Numbered from the stretch's first letter, positions 43,567 through 52,779 are shown. The stretch: DNA of 64,000 nucleotides from Methanoregula sp. (GCA_041645435.1 JBAZQB010000003.1:248001-312000); one strand, 5' to 3'. Notes: generated from the sequence alone by a model not told the origin. A program made the numbers and translations.

Positions 43567-45534
43567 TTAGTCCTCCGTAAATCTTCTTTTCATTCCGAAC
43601 GGAATGTACTTAACGCCTCCACCTTTGTAGAATTTGGTGAAGAATTCAACATAATGCAACCTGATCGAGTGGAGTCCTCCACCCAGGATACCTAAGACTG
43701 TGTTAAGGGCATGTCCTAAAAGGAACACGACAAGTCCGGCTATGATGATGAAAATACTGAAAATGGTAAAATTTTCCAACTGGGGTTGAATGAACATCCC
43801 AATGGATATAAAATTGACGACCATCGCGATGGCTACTGAAGAGAAGCCAACCGCAACGATACGGGTATAGGATAATACGTGCGAGATAATCGACGGAAGT
43901 TCAATAACTTCAAGTACTGATTCGCGGGCTATGAACAGCACACCCAGAAGGATGAGTACTGCACCAAAAACTCCGCCGAAATTTACAATTGATACAACCC
44001 CGGGAAGCCCGGTCAGGTTGGGCATAAGCGGCAGGGGGGCAATCGACCAGATTACGACAAGGAGGCCCCACATAACCGCGAGCCAGCCGACGTTGGCCAG
44101 CATGGTCTTGTTCCGGTGCTCGCCATGGTCCTGGCGTGCATGGTTGATAATGCCAAGGATACGCCCGACCGTGATATGCAAAACACCGATCCAGATGGCA
44201 AGGACCATCAGATCCGGAATCATCGGACCATGAGCACCATGCTCTACCATAAGGTGGCGGGAAGGCATGATCGGATTCAGGCCCGGAATTGCAAAACCAA
44301 GGAACTCGCTGAAGAGCAGGCCAAAGATGATAGTTGAAATGCTCGCGTTCCTGAGCACAGTGAGCAACTGCCGGCCTTCTCCTTCTTTGAAAATTTTCCT
44401 GAGTCCCAGTGCCATCGCAAGGAGAATCAACCCATACCCCACATCCCCAAGAATCAATCCGAAAAACAGGGGGAATACAATCGATACCATCAGGGTCGGA
44501 TCGAGCTCGGTATACTTTGGACGGCTGTAAACGTCCATCAGCACCTGAGTTGGTTTTGAAAACGACGGATTGTTGTACTCAACAGGCACACTGTCATGTT
44601 CAAAGTCAATCGGTAAGACGGTGACATAGATCTTTCCGCCGGTTATTTTGACAAGGGCATTGGTTATCGCATCAACGCTATCAGAGGGAACCCAGCCTTC
44701 TGCAACGAAGGTCTGTTTTGTGGTTGCAAACCGCAGCGGGGCTTCAGTCTGCTCCACTTCAGCTTTTAAAAATTCCTCGCACGCTACGAGAAAACCGCTG
44801 TGCTTCTGTCGGACATCATCCAGTTTCTGGTGGATTTCCGCAATCTCGGTTTTCATGGTGGAGATTCCAGCGGTGTAATAATCGATACGTGCCTTCGGAG
44901 AACCAGTCTCCTCCGGGACAGGTACTGATTGGAATGCAGCCTCCTGCAATGCCCGTTCAACCTCGCTGCGTTCTCCAACTGGAGCGACAATCACAATGAA
45001 ATTCTTGTCTTTGCCCGGGGAATACGAAATTTCGCAGGGCACTGTAAGGGTGACCTCGTGGGCCACATAGCCTGCAAACACGGTAAAACCCGTATACCCG
45101 CGATACAGGTCCAGATCCACCGGTAAGGTAAGAAACGGTGTGATCTCGGCAATTTTCTGCTCGTTCTCCTTTACCCGGGCATCCAGCTGTGAACGCCGAA
45201 CCGTCAGATCCTCTACTTCTTTTTCAAGAACCGGAAGGTCACGTTCAATTCTGGATTGCAATTCTGCCCGGGTGCTGGGCTTTGCAACATCAATGTCATC
45301 TCCCTGGATGGAGGTGGCATTTTCTATTGCCCGTATCTTAACGAGATCAACAGATGCTTCGCTTGCTCCTGAAAGAGGCGTGCCGATCTTAAAGCCCTCA
45401 TAACCCTCTGCACCTGTTTCAACGTACTCCTCGATATGAAACAGATGATGGCGATAGAGTTCCGCAACAACCGGGGCCATCTGGTCCCGGGAAGCGGCGA
45501 TGAGCAGCCGGCTCATCCGTTTAGGCGCTAACAT
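43567..45534 (-). CDS. atpI: A-type ATP synthase subunit I
   Basis: 655 residues from ATG 45534 (MLAPKRMSRLL). A soluble N-terminal half with coiled coil (about 1-330) and a C-terminal membrane half of seven to eight helices. The ion-path arginine is expected in the 'ISHVLSYTRIVAVGFSSVAIAM' helix. This is the stator that carries protons or sodium to the K ring. Its start overlaps the end of subunit H by 14 bases. Confidence 0.95.
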   Translation of the reverse strand: MLAPKRMSRLLIAASRDQMAPVVAELYRHHLFHIEEYVETGAEGYEGFKIGTPLSGASEASVDLVKIRAIENATSIQGDDIDVAKPSTRAELQSRIERDLPVLEKEVEDLTVRRSQLDARVKENEQKIAEITPFLTLPVDLDLYRGYTGFTVFAGYVAHEVTLTVPCEISYSPGKDKNFIVIVAPVGERSEVERALQEAAFQSVPVPEETGSPKARIDYYTAGISTMKTEIAEIHQKLDDVRQKHSGFLVACEEFLKAEVEQTEAPLRFATTKQTFVAEGWVPSDSVDAITNALVKITGGKIYVTVLPIDFEHDSVPVEYNNPSFSKPTQVLMDVYSRPKYTELDPTLMVSIVFPLFFGLILGDVGYGLILLAMALGLRKIFKEGEGRQLLTVLRNASISTIIFGLLFSEFLGFAIPGLNPIMPSRHLMVEHGAHGPMIPDLMVLAIWIGVLHITVGRILGIINHARQDHGEHRNKTMLANVGWLAVMWGLLVVIWSIAPLPLMPNLTGLPGVVSIVNFGGVFGAVLILLGVLFIARESVLEVIELPSIISHVLSYTRIVAVGFSSVAIAMVVNFISIGMFIQPQLENFTIFSIFIIIAGLVVFLLGHALNTVLGILGGGLHSIRLHYVEFFTKFYKGGGVKYIPFGMKRRFTED

Positions 45535-45850
45535 GCAGCTGCTCCTTAAACCGCACAACCAGCAGCTGCACTGCTTTTGAAAGGTTCTTCCCGCCTTTCT
45601 CTTTCAATGCCGCTGCGCGCTGATTGCCATTTTTTATGATTTCAGCGTGCTTAAGGGCCGCCTGGTGCCGTGCTTCTTCCAGTTTCAGCTTTTTGTATTG
45701 TTCAGAATTACTCTGCGCTTTTGCGACCAGATTATCAGATTCCAGCTCAGCCTGGGAATGCTTATGCTTCTTCTCTTCCTGGGCCTTGCTGATCATCGAT
45801 TGGTACTCTTCTTCAGCTTTCTTGATGTCTTGTAGGACCTCAGTCTTCAT
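45521..45850 (-). CDS. atpH: A-type ATP synthase subunit H
   Basis: 109 residues, almost entirely a charged coiled coil (about 5-95) as in AhaH, the partner of E in the peripheral stalk. First gene of the operon. GGAGGGTTGG a few bases upstream is the ribosome site, and the AT-rich stretch 45880-45960 is the likely promoter region. Confidence 0.88.
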   Translation of the reverse strand: MKTEVLQDIKKAEEEYQSMISKAQEEKKHKHSQAELESDNLVAKAQSNSEQYKKLKLEEARHQAALKHAEIIKNGNQRAAALKEKGGKNLSKAVQLLVVRFKEQLHVSA

Positions 45851-45960
45851 CCAACCCTCCTCTCACGGCAGTACAATAATTGGTGAAAAAAGGAATATAT
45901 GTATTGTTATTTACGATTAGGATTGTATCGACCGTAAAAAACTACAAAAAACAGGGATAA

Positions 45961-46434
45961 TCAGGAAAATTGGGCTTTTATCTGGCAATTTACTCTTTGG
46001 AGAGATATCCCTGCTGGAACCGGAGAGATCTCAATTCCCTGCTCTGTACCTTTGAGGGTTATCCCAGCGAGTTCGTCATTCGAACAGATCAGGTGCTGTT
46101 CCGGGTGTGTACCACGCTGAATTGAACAATTGGTAGAGATCTCCGGCGCAACGGATACAACATATGAGATCCGTTTTGATCCCGGGTGGCCTTTTGGAAG
46201 TACAAGAAGTGGCATATGATACGCTCTTACGAGTTCGATGAGCATCATTGCCGGTTCAACAGCCCCACCTTCGGGTGCGGAAACCACCACAAGATCCCCG
46301 GGTGTTACTCCCTGGATATATTCATCGATCTGGGTTTCAATACACAGGGCAAACGCGGTCCTGGTTTTTGCAACCAGTAAAAAAGAGTCCCTTCCAGAAA
46401 TGAGCAGGAGCTCATCATCAAGAGGGAAATTCAT
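45961..46434 (-). CDS. Conserved methanogen protein of unknown function
   Basis: 157 residues. An N-terminal alpha/beta pattern ('ELLLISGRDSFLLVAKTRTAFALCIE', GDLVVVSAPEGGAV) resembles a ligand-binding or DHH-like fold; the rest is beta-rich with a conserved KGHPGSKRISYVVSVAPEI segment. I do not recognise it. ATGA overlap with the zinc-ribbon gene upstream shows coupling. It is the last gene of the minus-strand group that begins with the secretion ATPase. Confidence 0.55.
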   Translation of the reverse strand: MNFPLDDELLLISGRDSFLLVAKTRTAFALCIETQIDEYIQGVTPGDLVVVSAPEGGAVEPAMMLIELVRAYHMPLLVLPKGHPGSKRISYVVSVAPEISTNCSIQRGTHPEQHLICSNDELAGITLKGTEQGIEISPVPAGISLQRVNCQIKAQFS

Positions 46435-46586
46435 ATTTCAGTCACGTCTTCTGACTGGCAGCTCGGACAGATGGGGTTTTTCCCGATCCCCTTGAATCGC
46501 TCACTGCATTCATTGCAGCGGTAATTTTTCGGTTTTATCCGATCCGGGGGAATATCGATATCCATAGGCCCGCCAACACTACACAT
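46431..46586 (-). CDS. 51-residue zinc-ribbon protein
   Basis: Read directly from the sequence: ATG 46586 with GAGGTGA about 8-14 bases upstream, stop at 46431-46433. Two CxxC pairs (C24/C27 and C40/C43) in YRCNECSERF...NPICPSCQS form a one-knuckle-pair zinc ribbon; the first 20 residues are Pro/Asp-rich. It lies 85 bases after the secretion membrane protein and overlaps the next gene by ATGA. Its role is unknown: possibly a partner of the secretion system or of the coupled 157-residue protein. Confidence 0.65.
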   Translation of the reverse strand: MCSVGGPMDIDIPPDRIKPKNYRCNECSERFKGIGKNPICPSCQSEDVTEI

Positions 46587-46671
46587 ATACCGGTCACCTC
46601 ACTACGTCATCTTCTCTGCATTATTTAATTCTATCTGAAGGGGAGATCTTTTTCATTATTTGCATTTTTTG

Positions 46672-48606
46672 TCATAAAACGAGTACAACATTGAAGATCA
46701 CCAGGGTGATTATGACAAGGACACAGGAATGTTTTATGCCTGATTCAAGCGACACCTCTCCCATCTGCCCGGCAATAATGCCTGAGAAGAGTGCCTGAAT
46801 TAGACATGCATGATACAGAATCCGGTTGATAGTCTGCGTCGGAATCGATCCAATACCCGATAATGCCCCGGATGAGGGAATGCCCGTAGTCGTGATATTC
46901 GCAAGCACCGGGAGGAACTGTGTGCATAATACTGCTACGACAAAGAGGAATACAAAGAACGAAAGGTACACAATCGCGGTGTAGATAAACATCTCGATAA
47001 GGCGCTCTTTTTTCAGCACTTCACTCATCTTTGCATCGCTTGCGGCAATCGATAGCACGACAGAGATCTGCCCGCTCATCTCGCTTGCTTTGGTAATGAG
47101 GGTCACGGTACGTGCAATTGAGGGAGTGCTGACCCGTTCCTCAAACCGCATCAGGGCTTCAGAAAAATTTGCCCCCCAATCCATATCCCGCTTTATTTTC
47201 CGTATTTCATAGCTCAGGAGCCCCAGGTTGGTATTTACCATGATGCTGATAGCCTGGGCGATTGTAAGTCCTACCTGGTTGATGCCAGCCATTCGTTCAA
47301 GGAAGTCAGGGATAAGAGACTGGATTCCCAGCACTTTACGGGAATATATCTCGTAAAATACCGCATAAGGGATAAGAACCATGAGGAGGGCGATAACAAT
47401 GTGATCGTCAACGACAGAGATGTAAAGTTCCAGATTTTTATAATGGGGAATACTCAACAGCACGACCCCGATGTATATGAGAGCAAGGGGTACCGTCACA
47501 TAGAGGGTATGATTCACATTATTCACAAAATTCTCAAACGGGTGCTTGAGAGAGAAGATCAGGTCTCTGAGCTGATCGTATTTTTTCATTTGTGAATGCA
47601 GCTGCTCATCGGTCTCCTTTTTAACAATGGTGATTTCCGAAAAGGTGTGAAGCCACTTTGCTTTTACGTACCGCTCAGTCTGTTCCGTCTTTATAGACAT
47701 GAGGTCCAGAAGAAGAATGAATATTACTGACCCGATGGGGATAATCGCATAGGTTAATACTGCCAGCTGGAGAACCGCACTCCCGCCCATCATCCCCATA
47801 ACCACCATGATAATTATCAAAAAGAGCGGTCCTGCAACAAAAAGGGTCACATAAGATTCTGCAACCATGGACAGGACATTGAGAAACTGTTTTTGCTCTA
47901 ATTTTGCTTCTTCCTGGTACGTCTTTACCCGCATGGCGAGGAACTCTGACATGTCCCCTCCGCTTTCAATAATTGAGAGGAGATCCTCAAGAAAATTTTT
48001 TAGTTTTTCTGAGGGGGTGGTCTCAGACAGATGCTGGATAGCGGTAACAACATCATACCCAAAAAAATCTGCATCTCTTACGATCTGGCGAAATTCTAAC
48101 GCAACTTCACCATAAATATTTGCCCGATCAGACAGCGATCGAAAGATTGTCATGAGCTGGGCACCCCCGCGTCTCATCGCATACATGTAAGCCACTGCAT
48201 TGTGCAGGGTCAGATTGATCTTTATCGAGCGGTTTCTCTTCTCGATAACAGGCATGCGAATCATGAGACTATAGGCAAGGTATGCACCGATAGAAAGCGC
48301 AACAATGATCACGAGCGCCGTAATATATTCTGATGGATAAATGGTATTGAAAAAGACCGGTAACTGGATATTAAAGACATTATAGATGCCGATTCTCCCG
48401 CTCGGCATCTGCAGGCTCAAAAAGGGGCTGATTAAGTACCCCAGGAGGGCAAAACAAAAGCCAGCCACGAGTGTGATCTTCACCGATCGCCAGAGATACT
48501 GTTCGAGGGTTATCCCCATTCTGGCGGATATCAGATCTGAACGTAGGCTCTCATACCGTTGGGGGTCGCGTTCTACCCATTTCCGGAGGTAGTTCCTGAC
48601 AATCAT
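46672..48606 (-). CDS. Type II/IV secretion (archaellum/pilus) membrane platform protein, FlaJ/TadC-like
   Basis: 644 residues with two T2SSF domains: cytosolic helical bundles (about 130-270 and 440-560), each followed by paired membrane helices (about 40-65, 95-120, 300-350, 370-420, 570-600, 625-644). The FlaJ-type motif 'ALEFRQIVRDADFFGYDVVTAI' near 170-190 and 'MRRGGAQLMTIFRSLSDRA' are typical. The protein anchors the ATPase and pulls pilins. Its start overlaps the ATPase stop by four bases. Confidence 0.88.
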   Translation of the reverse strand: MIVRNYLRKWVERDPQRYESLRSDLISARMGITLEQYLWRSVKITLVAGFCFALLGYLISPFLSLQMPSGRIGIYNVFNIQLPVFFNTIYPSEYITALVIIVALSIGAYLAYSLMIRMPVIEKRNRSIKINLTLHNAVAYMYAMRRGGAQLMTIFRSLSDRANIYGEVALEFRQIVRDADFFGYDVVTAIQHLSETTPSEKLKNFLEDLLSIIESGGDMSEFLAMRVKTYQEEAKLEQKQFLNVLSMVAESYVTLFVAGPLFLIIIMVVMGMMGGSAVLQLAVLTYAIIPIGSVIFILLLDLMSIKTEQTERYVKAKWLHTFSEITIVKKETDEQLHSQMKKYDQLRDLIFSLKHPFENFVNNVNHTLYVTVPLALIYIGVVLLSIPHYKNLELYISVVDDHIVIALLMVLIPYAVFYEIYSRKVLGIQSLIPDFLERMAGINQVGLTIAQAISIMVNTNLGLLSYEIRKIKRDMDWGANFSEALMRFEERVSTPSIARTVTLITKASEMSGQISVVLSIAASDAKMSEVLKKERLIEMFIYTAIVYLSFFVFLFVVAVLCTQFLPVLANITTTGIPSSGALSGIGSIPTQTINRILYHACLIQALFSGIIAGQMGEVSLESGIKHSCVLVIITLVIFNVVLVL

Positions 48607-50321
48607 TGAATTACCGCTCGAAGATCAGAGACATGGGCCAGCACTTCTTTCGCATCGATATGATATGCATGGAAAAGGGATGCAACCGAGATGTAATCCT
48701 TTATACCCTGTTTTCTCATCTCTTCGAGAAGATTTTTCCGGATTGCAATCTCAGCCTCAAGCTGTTCACGGGTCCACCCTCGTTTTTCTGCGATTTCTGA
48801 ATAGATCTGGGAGCGCCCGGTGAAATTTATCTTGTCATGTATGGGATCATACACAAAGACGTTATTGACACGCAAATTGCCGGTTGATGGGTCCATGCCG
48901 GCAATCTCGACAACTTCCTGAACGCGGCGGACGCGCTCTGTTCCATGGTAGATTAATCCCTGCACGCTGATGATATTGAGAGCCTGAACCATGTTCCTTG
49001 GGACATTCAGCGGTTCACTTTCCAGACGGTGAATTGCTGCATCGATACTGCCTGCATGCATGGTGGAAAAGGTGGTATGCCCGGTATTCATAGCCTGGAA
49101 AAGGGTCTGGGCTTCAGCACCCCGCACTTCTCCAACAAGGATGTACTCGGGGCGTTGTCGCATTGCAGCCCTTAACAGATCAAACATTGTGATGGCATTG
49201 CTCCCTTCAGAAAGGGCTTCACGGGTGACACTGGCAATCCAGTTATCATGATAAAGGGTGATCTCACGTGTGTCTTCAATACTGACTACTTTGGCAACCG
49301 GAGGGATGAAAAGAGAGACGGCATTTAACGATGTGGTCTTTCCCGATGCAGTTCCTCCGATAAAAACGAGGCTTTTATTGTTCTCAATCGCCATCCAGAA
49401 GTAGGCAAGTGCTTCTGCACTGAATGTACCAATCTCAATGAGTTCTACAGGAGAGAACGGCTCCTCCCTGAATTTACGAATCGTGAAGGAGGTTCCCCGC
49501 GTAGTCACTTCAGAGCCAAACGTCAACTGGAGACGCGAGCCATCGGGGAGTGTTGCATCAATAATAGGAGATCCGGTTGAGATGTGTTTGCCCGATCGCT
49601 GGGCGAGGGTGATCGCGAGCGAGTTGAGAGCATCAGATTCAAACATAATGTTTGTTTTGATATTCCTATAGTGCCGGTGATAGAGGAAGAGCGGAATTTT
49701 ATTGCCATCACAGGAAATATCCTCCAGTTGGGAATCTTTCATCAGGGGATCGATGCGCGACCAGCCTAAAAAATTCCGAATTAAAAAATACTGGATCTTA
49801 TGGCGGGAGGATCGTTCAATTTTTACGCCATAGTCATCGATGAGTTCATTCATCTTTTCTAATAAGAGGTGCTGCCGATTTTTTCTGATATCCTTTGACG
49901 ACAGGATCAGGACACACCTCAGGTCCTCATACAGTCGCTCAAGCAGTTCATATTCAAAATCGGACAGAGAGGGTTCGAACAGGAGGTACTCCCGCTGGTT
50001 GGTTTTTTTATTCAGGGCAATAATGATAAGCGAACGTCCGTTTTCGATCCAATACTGGTCGATCTGCTCATACATATCATCAACATTCGCTTCTACAAGC
50101 GTACCGTCCCGTTCAAAATCATATTCGTCGATAACTGATCTTTTAGTACCCTTCAGGAGGTGAAAATAGTGGAGGTAGCCTGAATCAGGTTTTCTGGGTT
50201 CCGGTGCAAGGATCTTCTCTGCATACCCACCAGTCGCTTTTTTCTCTGGAACCGTGGGCTCTTGTGCTGCCGTTCCCACATTAGTTTTTTTAAACGATTT
50301 TAAGAATTCAGAAATATGCAT
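48603..50321 (-). CDS. Type II/IV secretion ATPase, GspE/FlaI-like
   Basis: 572 residues from ATG 50321 (GGGGGAG about 10 bases upstream). N-terminal domain about 1-240; Walker A GGTASGKTTSLNAV (about 336-349), Asp box SIEDTREI, Walker B 'YILVGEVRGAEAQTLFQAM' and His box GHTTFSTMHA. It powers pilus, archaellum or secretion filament assembly. It faces two KaiC/FlaH-like genes across 216 bases. No pilin or prepilin peptidase gene is in the window. Confidence 0.92.
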   Translation of the reverse strand: MHISEFLKSFKKTNVGTAAQEPTVPEKKATGGYAEKILAPEPRKPDSGYLHYFHLLKGTKRSVIDEYDFERDGTLVEANVDDMYEQIDQYWIENGRSLIIIALNKKTNQREYLLFEPSLSDFEYELLERLYEDLRCVLILSSKDIRKNRQHLLLEKMNELIDDYGVKIERSSRHKIQYFLIRNFLGWSRIDPLMKDSQLEDISCDGNKIPLFLYHRHYRNIKTNIMFESDALNSLAITLAQRSGKHISTGSPIIDATLPDGSRLQLTFGSEVTTRGTSFTIRKFREEPFSPVELIEIGTFSAEALAYFWMAIENNKSLVFIGGTASGKTTSLNAVSLFIPPVAKVVSIEDTREITLYHDNWIASVTREALSEGSNAITMFDLLRAAMRQRPEYILVGEVRGAEAQTLFQAMNTGHTTFSTMHAGSIDAAIHRLESEPLNVPRNMVQALNIISVQGLIYHGTERVRRVQEVVEIAGMDPSTGNLRVNNVFVYDPIHDKINFTGRSQIYSEIAEKRGWTREQLEAEIAIRKNLLEEMRKQGIKDYISVASLFHAYHIDAKEVLAHVSDLRAVIQ

Positions 50322-50537
50322 AATGCATAACTCCCCCCCCATAAAGGTACAGTCAGTCCCGAATTATAATTCGGGAGATCATTCTATATAATTATGTGTC
50401 ATTATGAGAAATTCAGGGATTATTATCTCTTTTCCCCCACACCTCGGATTATTGTGCCAGAAGAACAGATATATTTATAATACTCACCATAAGAGTTTCT
50501 GTGAAGAATAGATCTTTCCATCAATATGGGGTTTTAG

Positions 50538-51365
50538 ATGCAGGAGTATGCAAGTAAAAAGATGCCAACCGGGATCTCATCGCTTGATCCGATTCTTGAT
50601 GGGGGGGTTCCACCGGGTTCTGTCATTCTTCTCCTGGGTGATCTTGGAGCGGGTAGCTACGATTTTGTTTACAGTTCGATGGCAAATTTATTGGATGTTA
50701 AAAAAAGTGGTTCATTACAGGACAAACTCGTTCCAAAAGAGCTCCGGTATATAACGTTCACCCGGCTGAAAGATGATGTCCGGCAGGAAATCATCCAATC
50801 ACTACACTTCGATAATATAAGTCAGCTTGTAGATTTGATCCAGTTTGATGATCTTTCCGAACTTTATTTTGACAAAAGTATGGTTCCCGATGAATGGTAC
50901 AGCCGCAGTGATATCATAACAAGATTACAAAAGCGCTCGGGGCATGAAAACGTCCTTGTCCATCTCTCAGAAGCAATTAATGCCGCACAACCGGAAAGTC
51001 TGATCGTTCTGGATTCCATCACTGAAATTGCTACCCAGTCAATTACCCGTAACAGCTGGTCCGATCTGACGGGTTTTTTACGGGGGTTGCAGCGGATGTC
51101 AAAACAACGAGGCATTACAAGCTACCTGCTGCTCAGCCAGGGTATTCTTGACTCTGTGAAAGAGAGAGAACTTGCAGACATTGCAGATGCGGTGATGCTC
51201 TTCAAATGGGAGGAGAGCACCGGTGCCCGCAGGCAGCGGGTGATGTATTTTGAAAAGTTCAGGGGAGTAATGCCCCACCTGGAGGAGCGCGATCTGGTAA
51301 AATTTGCGGTCCGTATTTCGACAACAAGTGGTTTTGAAGTGAGCAATATCCGGATGGTTATATGA
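50538..51365 (+). CDS. KaiC/RecA-superfamily protein with degenerate Walker A (HTR-like)
   Basis: 275 residues. 'MPTGISSLDPILDGGVPPGSVILLLGD' has the RecA-core entry of KaiC-like proteins, but the P-loop reads GDLGAGSYDF: the GKT lysine and threonine are gone. The Walker B-like strand 'SLIVLDSITEIATQ' remains. HTR-like proteins of this kind sit beside FlaI-like ATPases in other Euryarchaeota. It is coupled (ATGA) to an intact KaiC-like gene, so a heteromeric regulator is likely. Confidence 0.75.
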   Translation: MQEYASKKMPTGISSLDPILDGGVPPGSVILLLGDLGAGSYDFVYSSMANLLDVKKSGSLQDKLVPKELRYITFTRLKDDVRQEIIQSLHFDNISQLVDLIQFDDLSELYFDKSMVPDEWYSRSDIITRLQKRSGHENVLVHLSEAINAAQPESLIVLDSITEIATQSITRNSWSDLTGFLRGLQRMSKQRGITSYLLLSQGILDSVKERELADIADAVMLFKWEESTGARRQRVMYFEKFRGVMPHLEERDLVKFAVRISTTSGFEVSNIRMVI

Positions 51366-52060
51366 CTGCCGAACGGGTTAAGGTGGGAATCCTTGGTCTT
51401 GACGACATGCTGGGTGGGGGGTTGATCCAAGGCAGCATCTGTGCGATTATCGGCACGTACGGAACGGGAAAGACTACCTTTTCTCTTCAGTTCGTCTGGG
51501 ACGGACTTACAAGGGGAGAGCGTGTCATCTACATCAGCCTTGAGGAACGCGAGGAGAGAATCCTCACCTACATGAAACAGAAAGGATGGGACATCGCACC
51601 ATTTTTGAACAAAGCCCTGTATGTTATCAAGCTCGATCCTACGGATTTCAATGTTGCCAACAACCGGATCAAAAACGAACTGCCAAAACTGATCGAAGAA
51701 GTGAAGGCCAGCAGGGTGGTGATCGATCCGATCTCCCTGTTTGAAGATCTCTTCGATACAGACTCTGAACGAAGGCAGGAGATGTACAGGTTTATTGAGG
51801 GGCTCCGTGACCGGAACTGCACGATCATGATGACATCAGAAACACACCGGGATAACGTGTTTTCCAGCCGTCACGGGCTTATTGAGTACCTTTCTGATAC
51901 CGTGATTCTGCTCCGGTATGTCCGCCCCTCTGATCTCACCGATGTTCACCTGGCACTCGAGGTGGTCAAGATGCGTATGTCTGCCCATTCCCGTGAGATT
52001 AAGCCATACGAGATCGAGCAGGATCAGGTCATGGTCTATTCAGAAGCAAATGTGTTCTAG
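51362..52060 (+). CDS. KaiC-like ATPase (FlaH-like)
   Basis: 232 residues. Canonical Walker A IIGTYGTGKTTFSLQF (about 28-43), tandem catalytic glutamates in ISLEEREE (about 60-67), Walker B SRVVIDPISLF. Same size as FlaH and single-domain KaiC proteins of archaea. It may couple ATP binding to control of the divergent secretion ATPase or act as a signalling clock-like switch (inference). Four-base overlap with the K-less partner. Confidence 0.82.
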   Translation: MTAERVKVGILGLDDMLGGGLIQGSICAIIGTYGTGKTTFSLQFVWDGLTRGERVIYISLEEREERILTYMKQKGWDIAPFLNKALYVIKLDPTDFNVANNRIKNELPKLIEEVKASRVVIDPISLFEDLFDTDSERRQEMYRFIEGLRDRNCTIMMTSETHRDNVFSSRHGLIEYLSDTVILLRYVRPSDLTDVHLALEVVKMRMSAHSREIKPYEIEQDQVMVYSEANVF

Positions 52061-52130
52061 AGATCAGTGAGTGGAATGATCAAATTCTTTTTGACCGTCC
52101 GGAAGGGCTGCAGAAAAATGTGGCCGTGCG

Positions 52131-52479
52131 TTGTTCAAAATTTTTTTATCAGAACTTGAATTTATTTTTCAATCAAACCTTGATGAAAAAATGTTAACCG
52201 GACTTTGATTGAAAAAAAATAGCCGGACCTTGCTCAAAATTTTCCAGTCGGATCTTGATTTAAAATTTTTAGGCAGACTTTGATTTTAAAAAATAAATCA
52301 AACCATGTTTGAAAATTTGTAACCAGACTTTGATTTTATTTTTTTAACCAGACCTTACTTAAAAAATTTCAATCAGAGTTTGATTTTGATTTTTGAACCA
52401 GACTCTGCTCAGAAATTTTCGATCGAACCTTGATGAAAATTTTTAATCCGGACTTCGATTGGAAATCGCTACCGGTTCC
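52131..52479. repeat. Array of 14 degenerate 25-bp units
   Basis: Units begin at 52131, 52156 (24 bp), 52180 and then exactly every 25 bp to 52455. Consensus: TTGATT at the start, an A/T-run in the middle, and AACCAGACY at the end. No two units are identical, but spacing is strict. Several units are quasi-palindromes (TTGATTT...AAATCAA in the unit at 52280). Units tend to alternate ACT and ACC ends. Since 25 is not a multiple of three, coding is excluded; there are no spacers, so it is not CRISPR. Confidence 0.9.
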
Positions 52480-52520
52480 CGATTACATTTTTTTTAGTTC
52501 TGGAGATCGCACGGGGATTT

Positions 52521-52685
52521 GACGCTCTTGGGGGTTCCGGCGCTTTCGCGCCTCCACCCCCGCCGCGTGGGCATCCCCCATGTAGCGATCACGCTCCACG
52601 GGGTTGAAGAAAAAATGAAAATCGTAGGGGGTCAAGGGGTGCTCCCCTTGGGGTGCTTCCCCCTCTGGGGGAGTGAGGGGGTCAC
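52521..52685. repeat. Dispersed GC-rich element, copy 2, with hairpins
   Basis: The part at 52521-52593 matches 531-599 block by block. It contains hairpin GGCGC-TTTC-GCGCC (52539-52552) inside a looser GGGG/CCCC stem. Two more hairpins follow: AAGGGG-TGCT-CCCCTT (52634-52649) and TCCCCC-TCT-GGGGGA (52658-52672). Non-coding. Confidence 0.6.
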
Positions 52686-52743
52686 ACTCGCTGCTACCGA
52701 AGAGAATAACCAAACGATCGAGAAATGGGTTTTATCGATCCCT

Positions 52744-52779
52744 AAAAAAAAAAGGTTAGGACCGGGGGAATCCCCCCGG
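52744..52779 (-). terminator. Hairpin plus poly-T terminator of the 52.8-54.9 kb cluster
   Basis: On the minus strand a CCGGGGG/CCCCCGG stem (52762-52779) is followed after eight bases by ten T (52744-52753). It lies 20-56 bases beyond the last gene stop at 52800. This supports a real minus-strand transcript. Confidence 0.65.

Noticed and set aside
52131..52479. CRISPR array
   Set aside because: Units are contiguous 25-mers without unique spacers and are too divergent; no cas genes are nearby.
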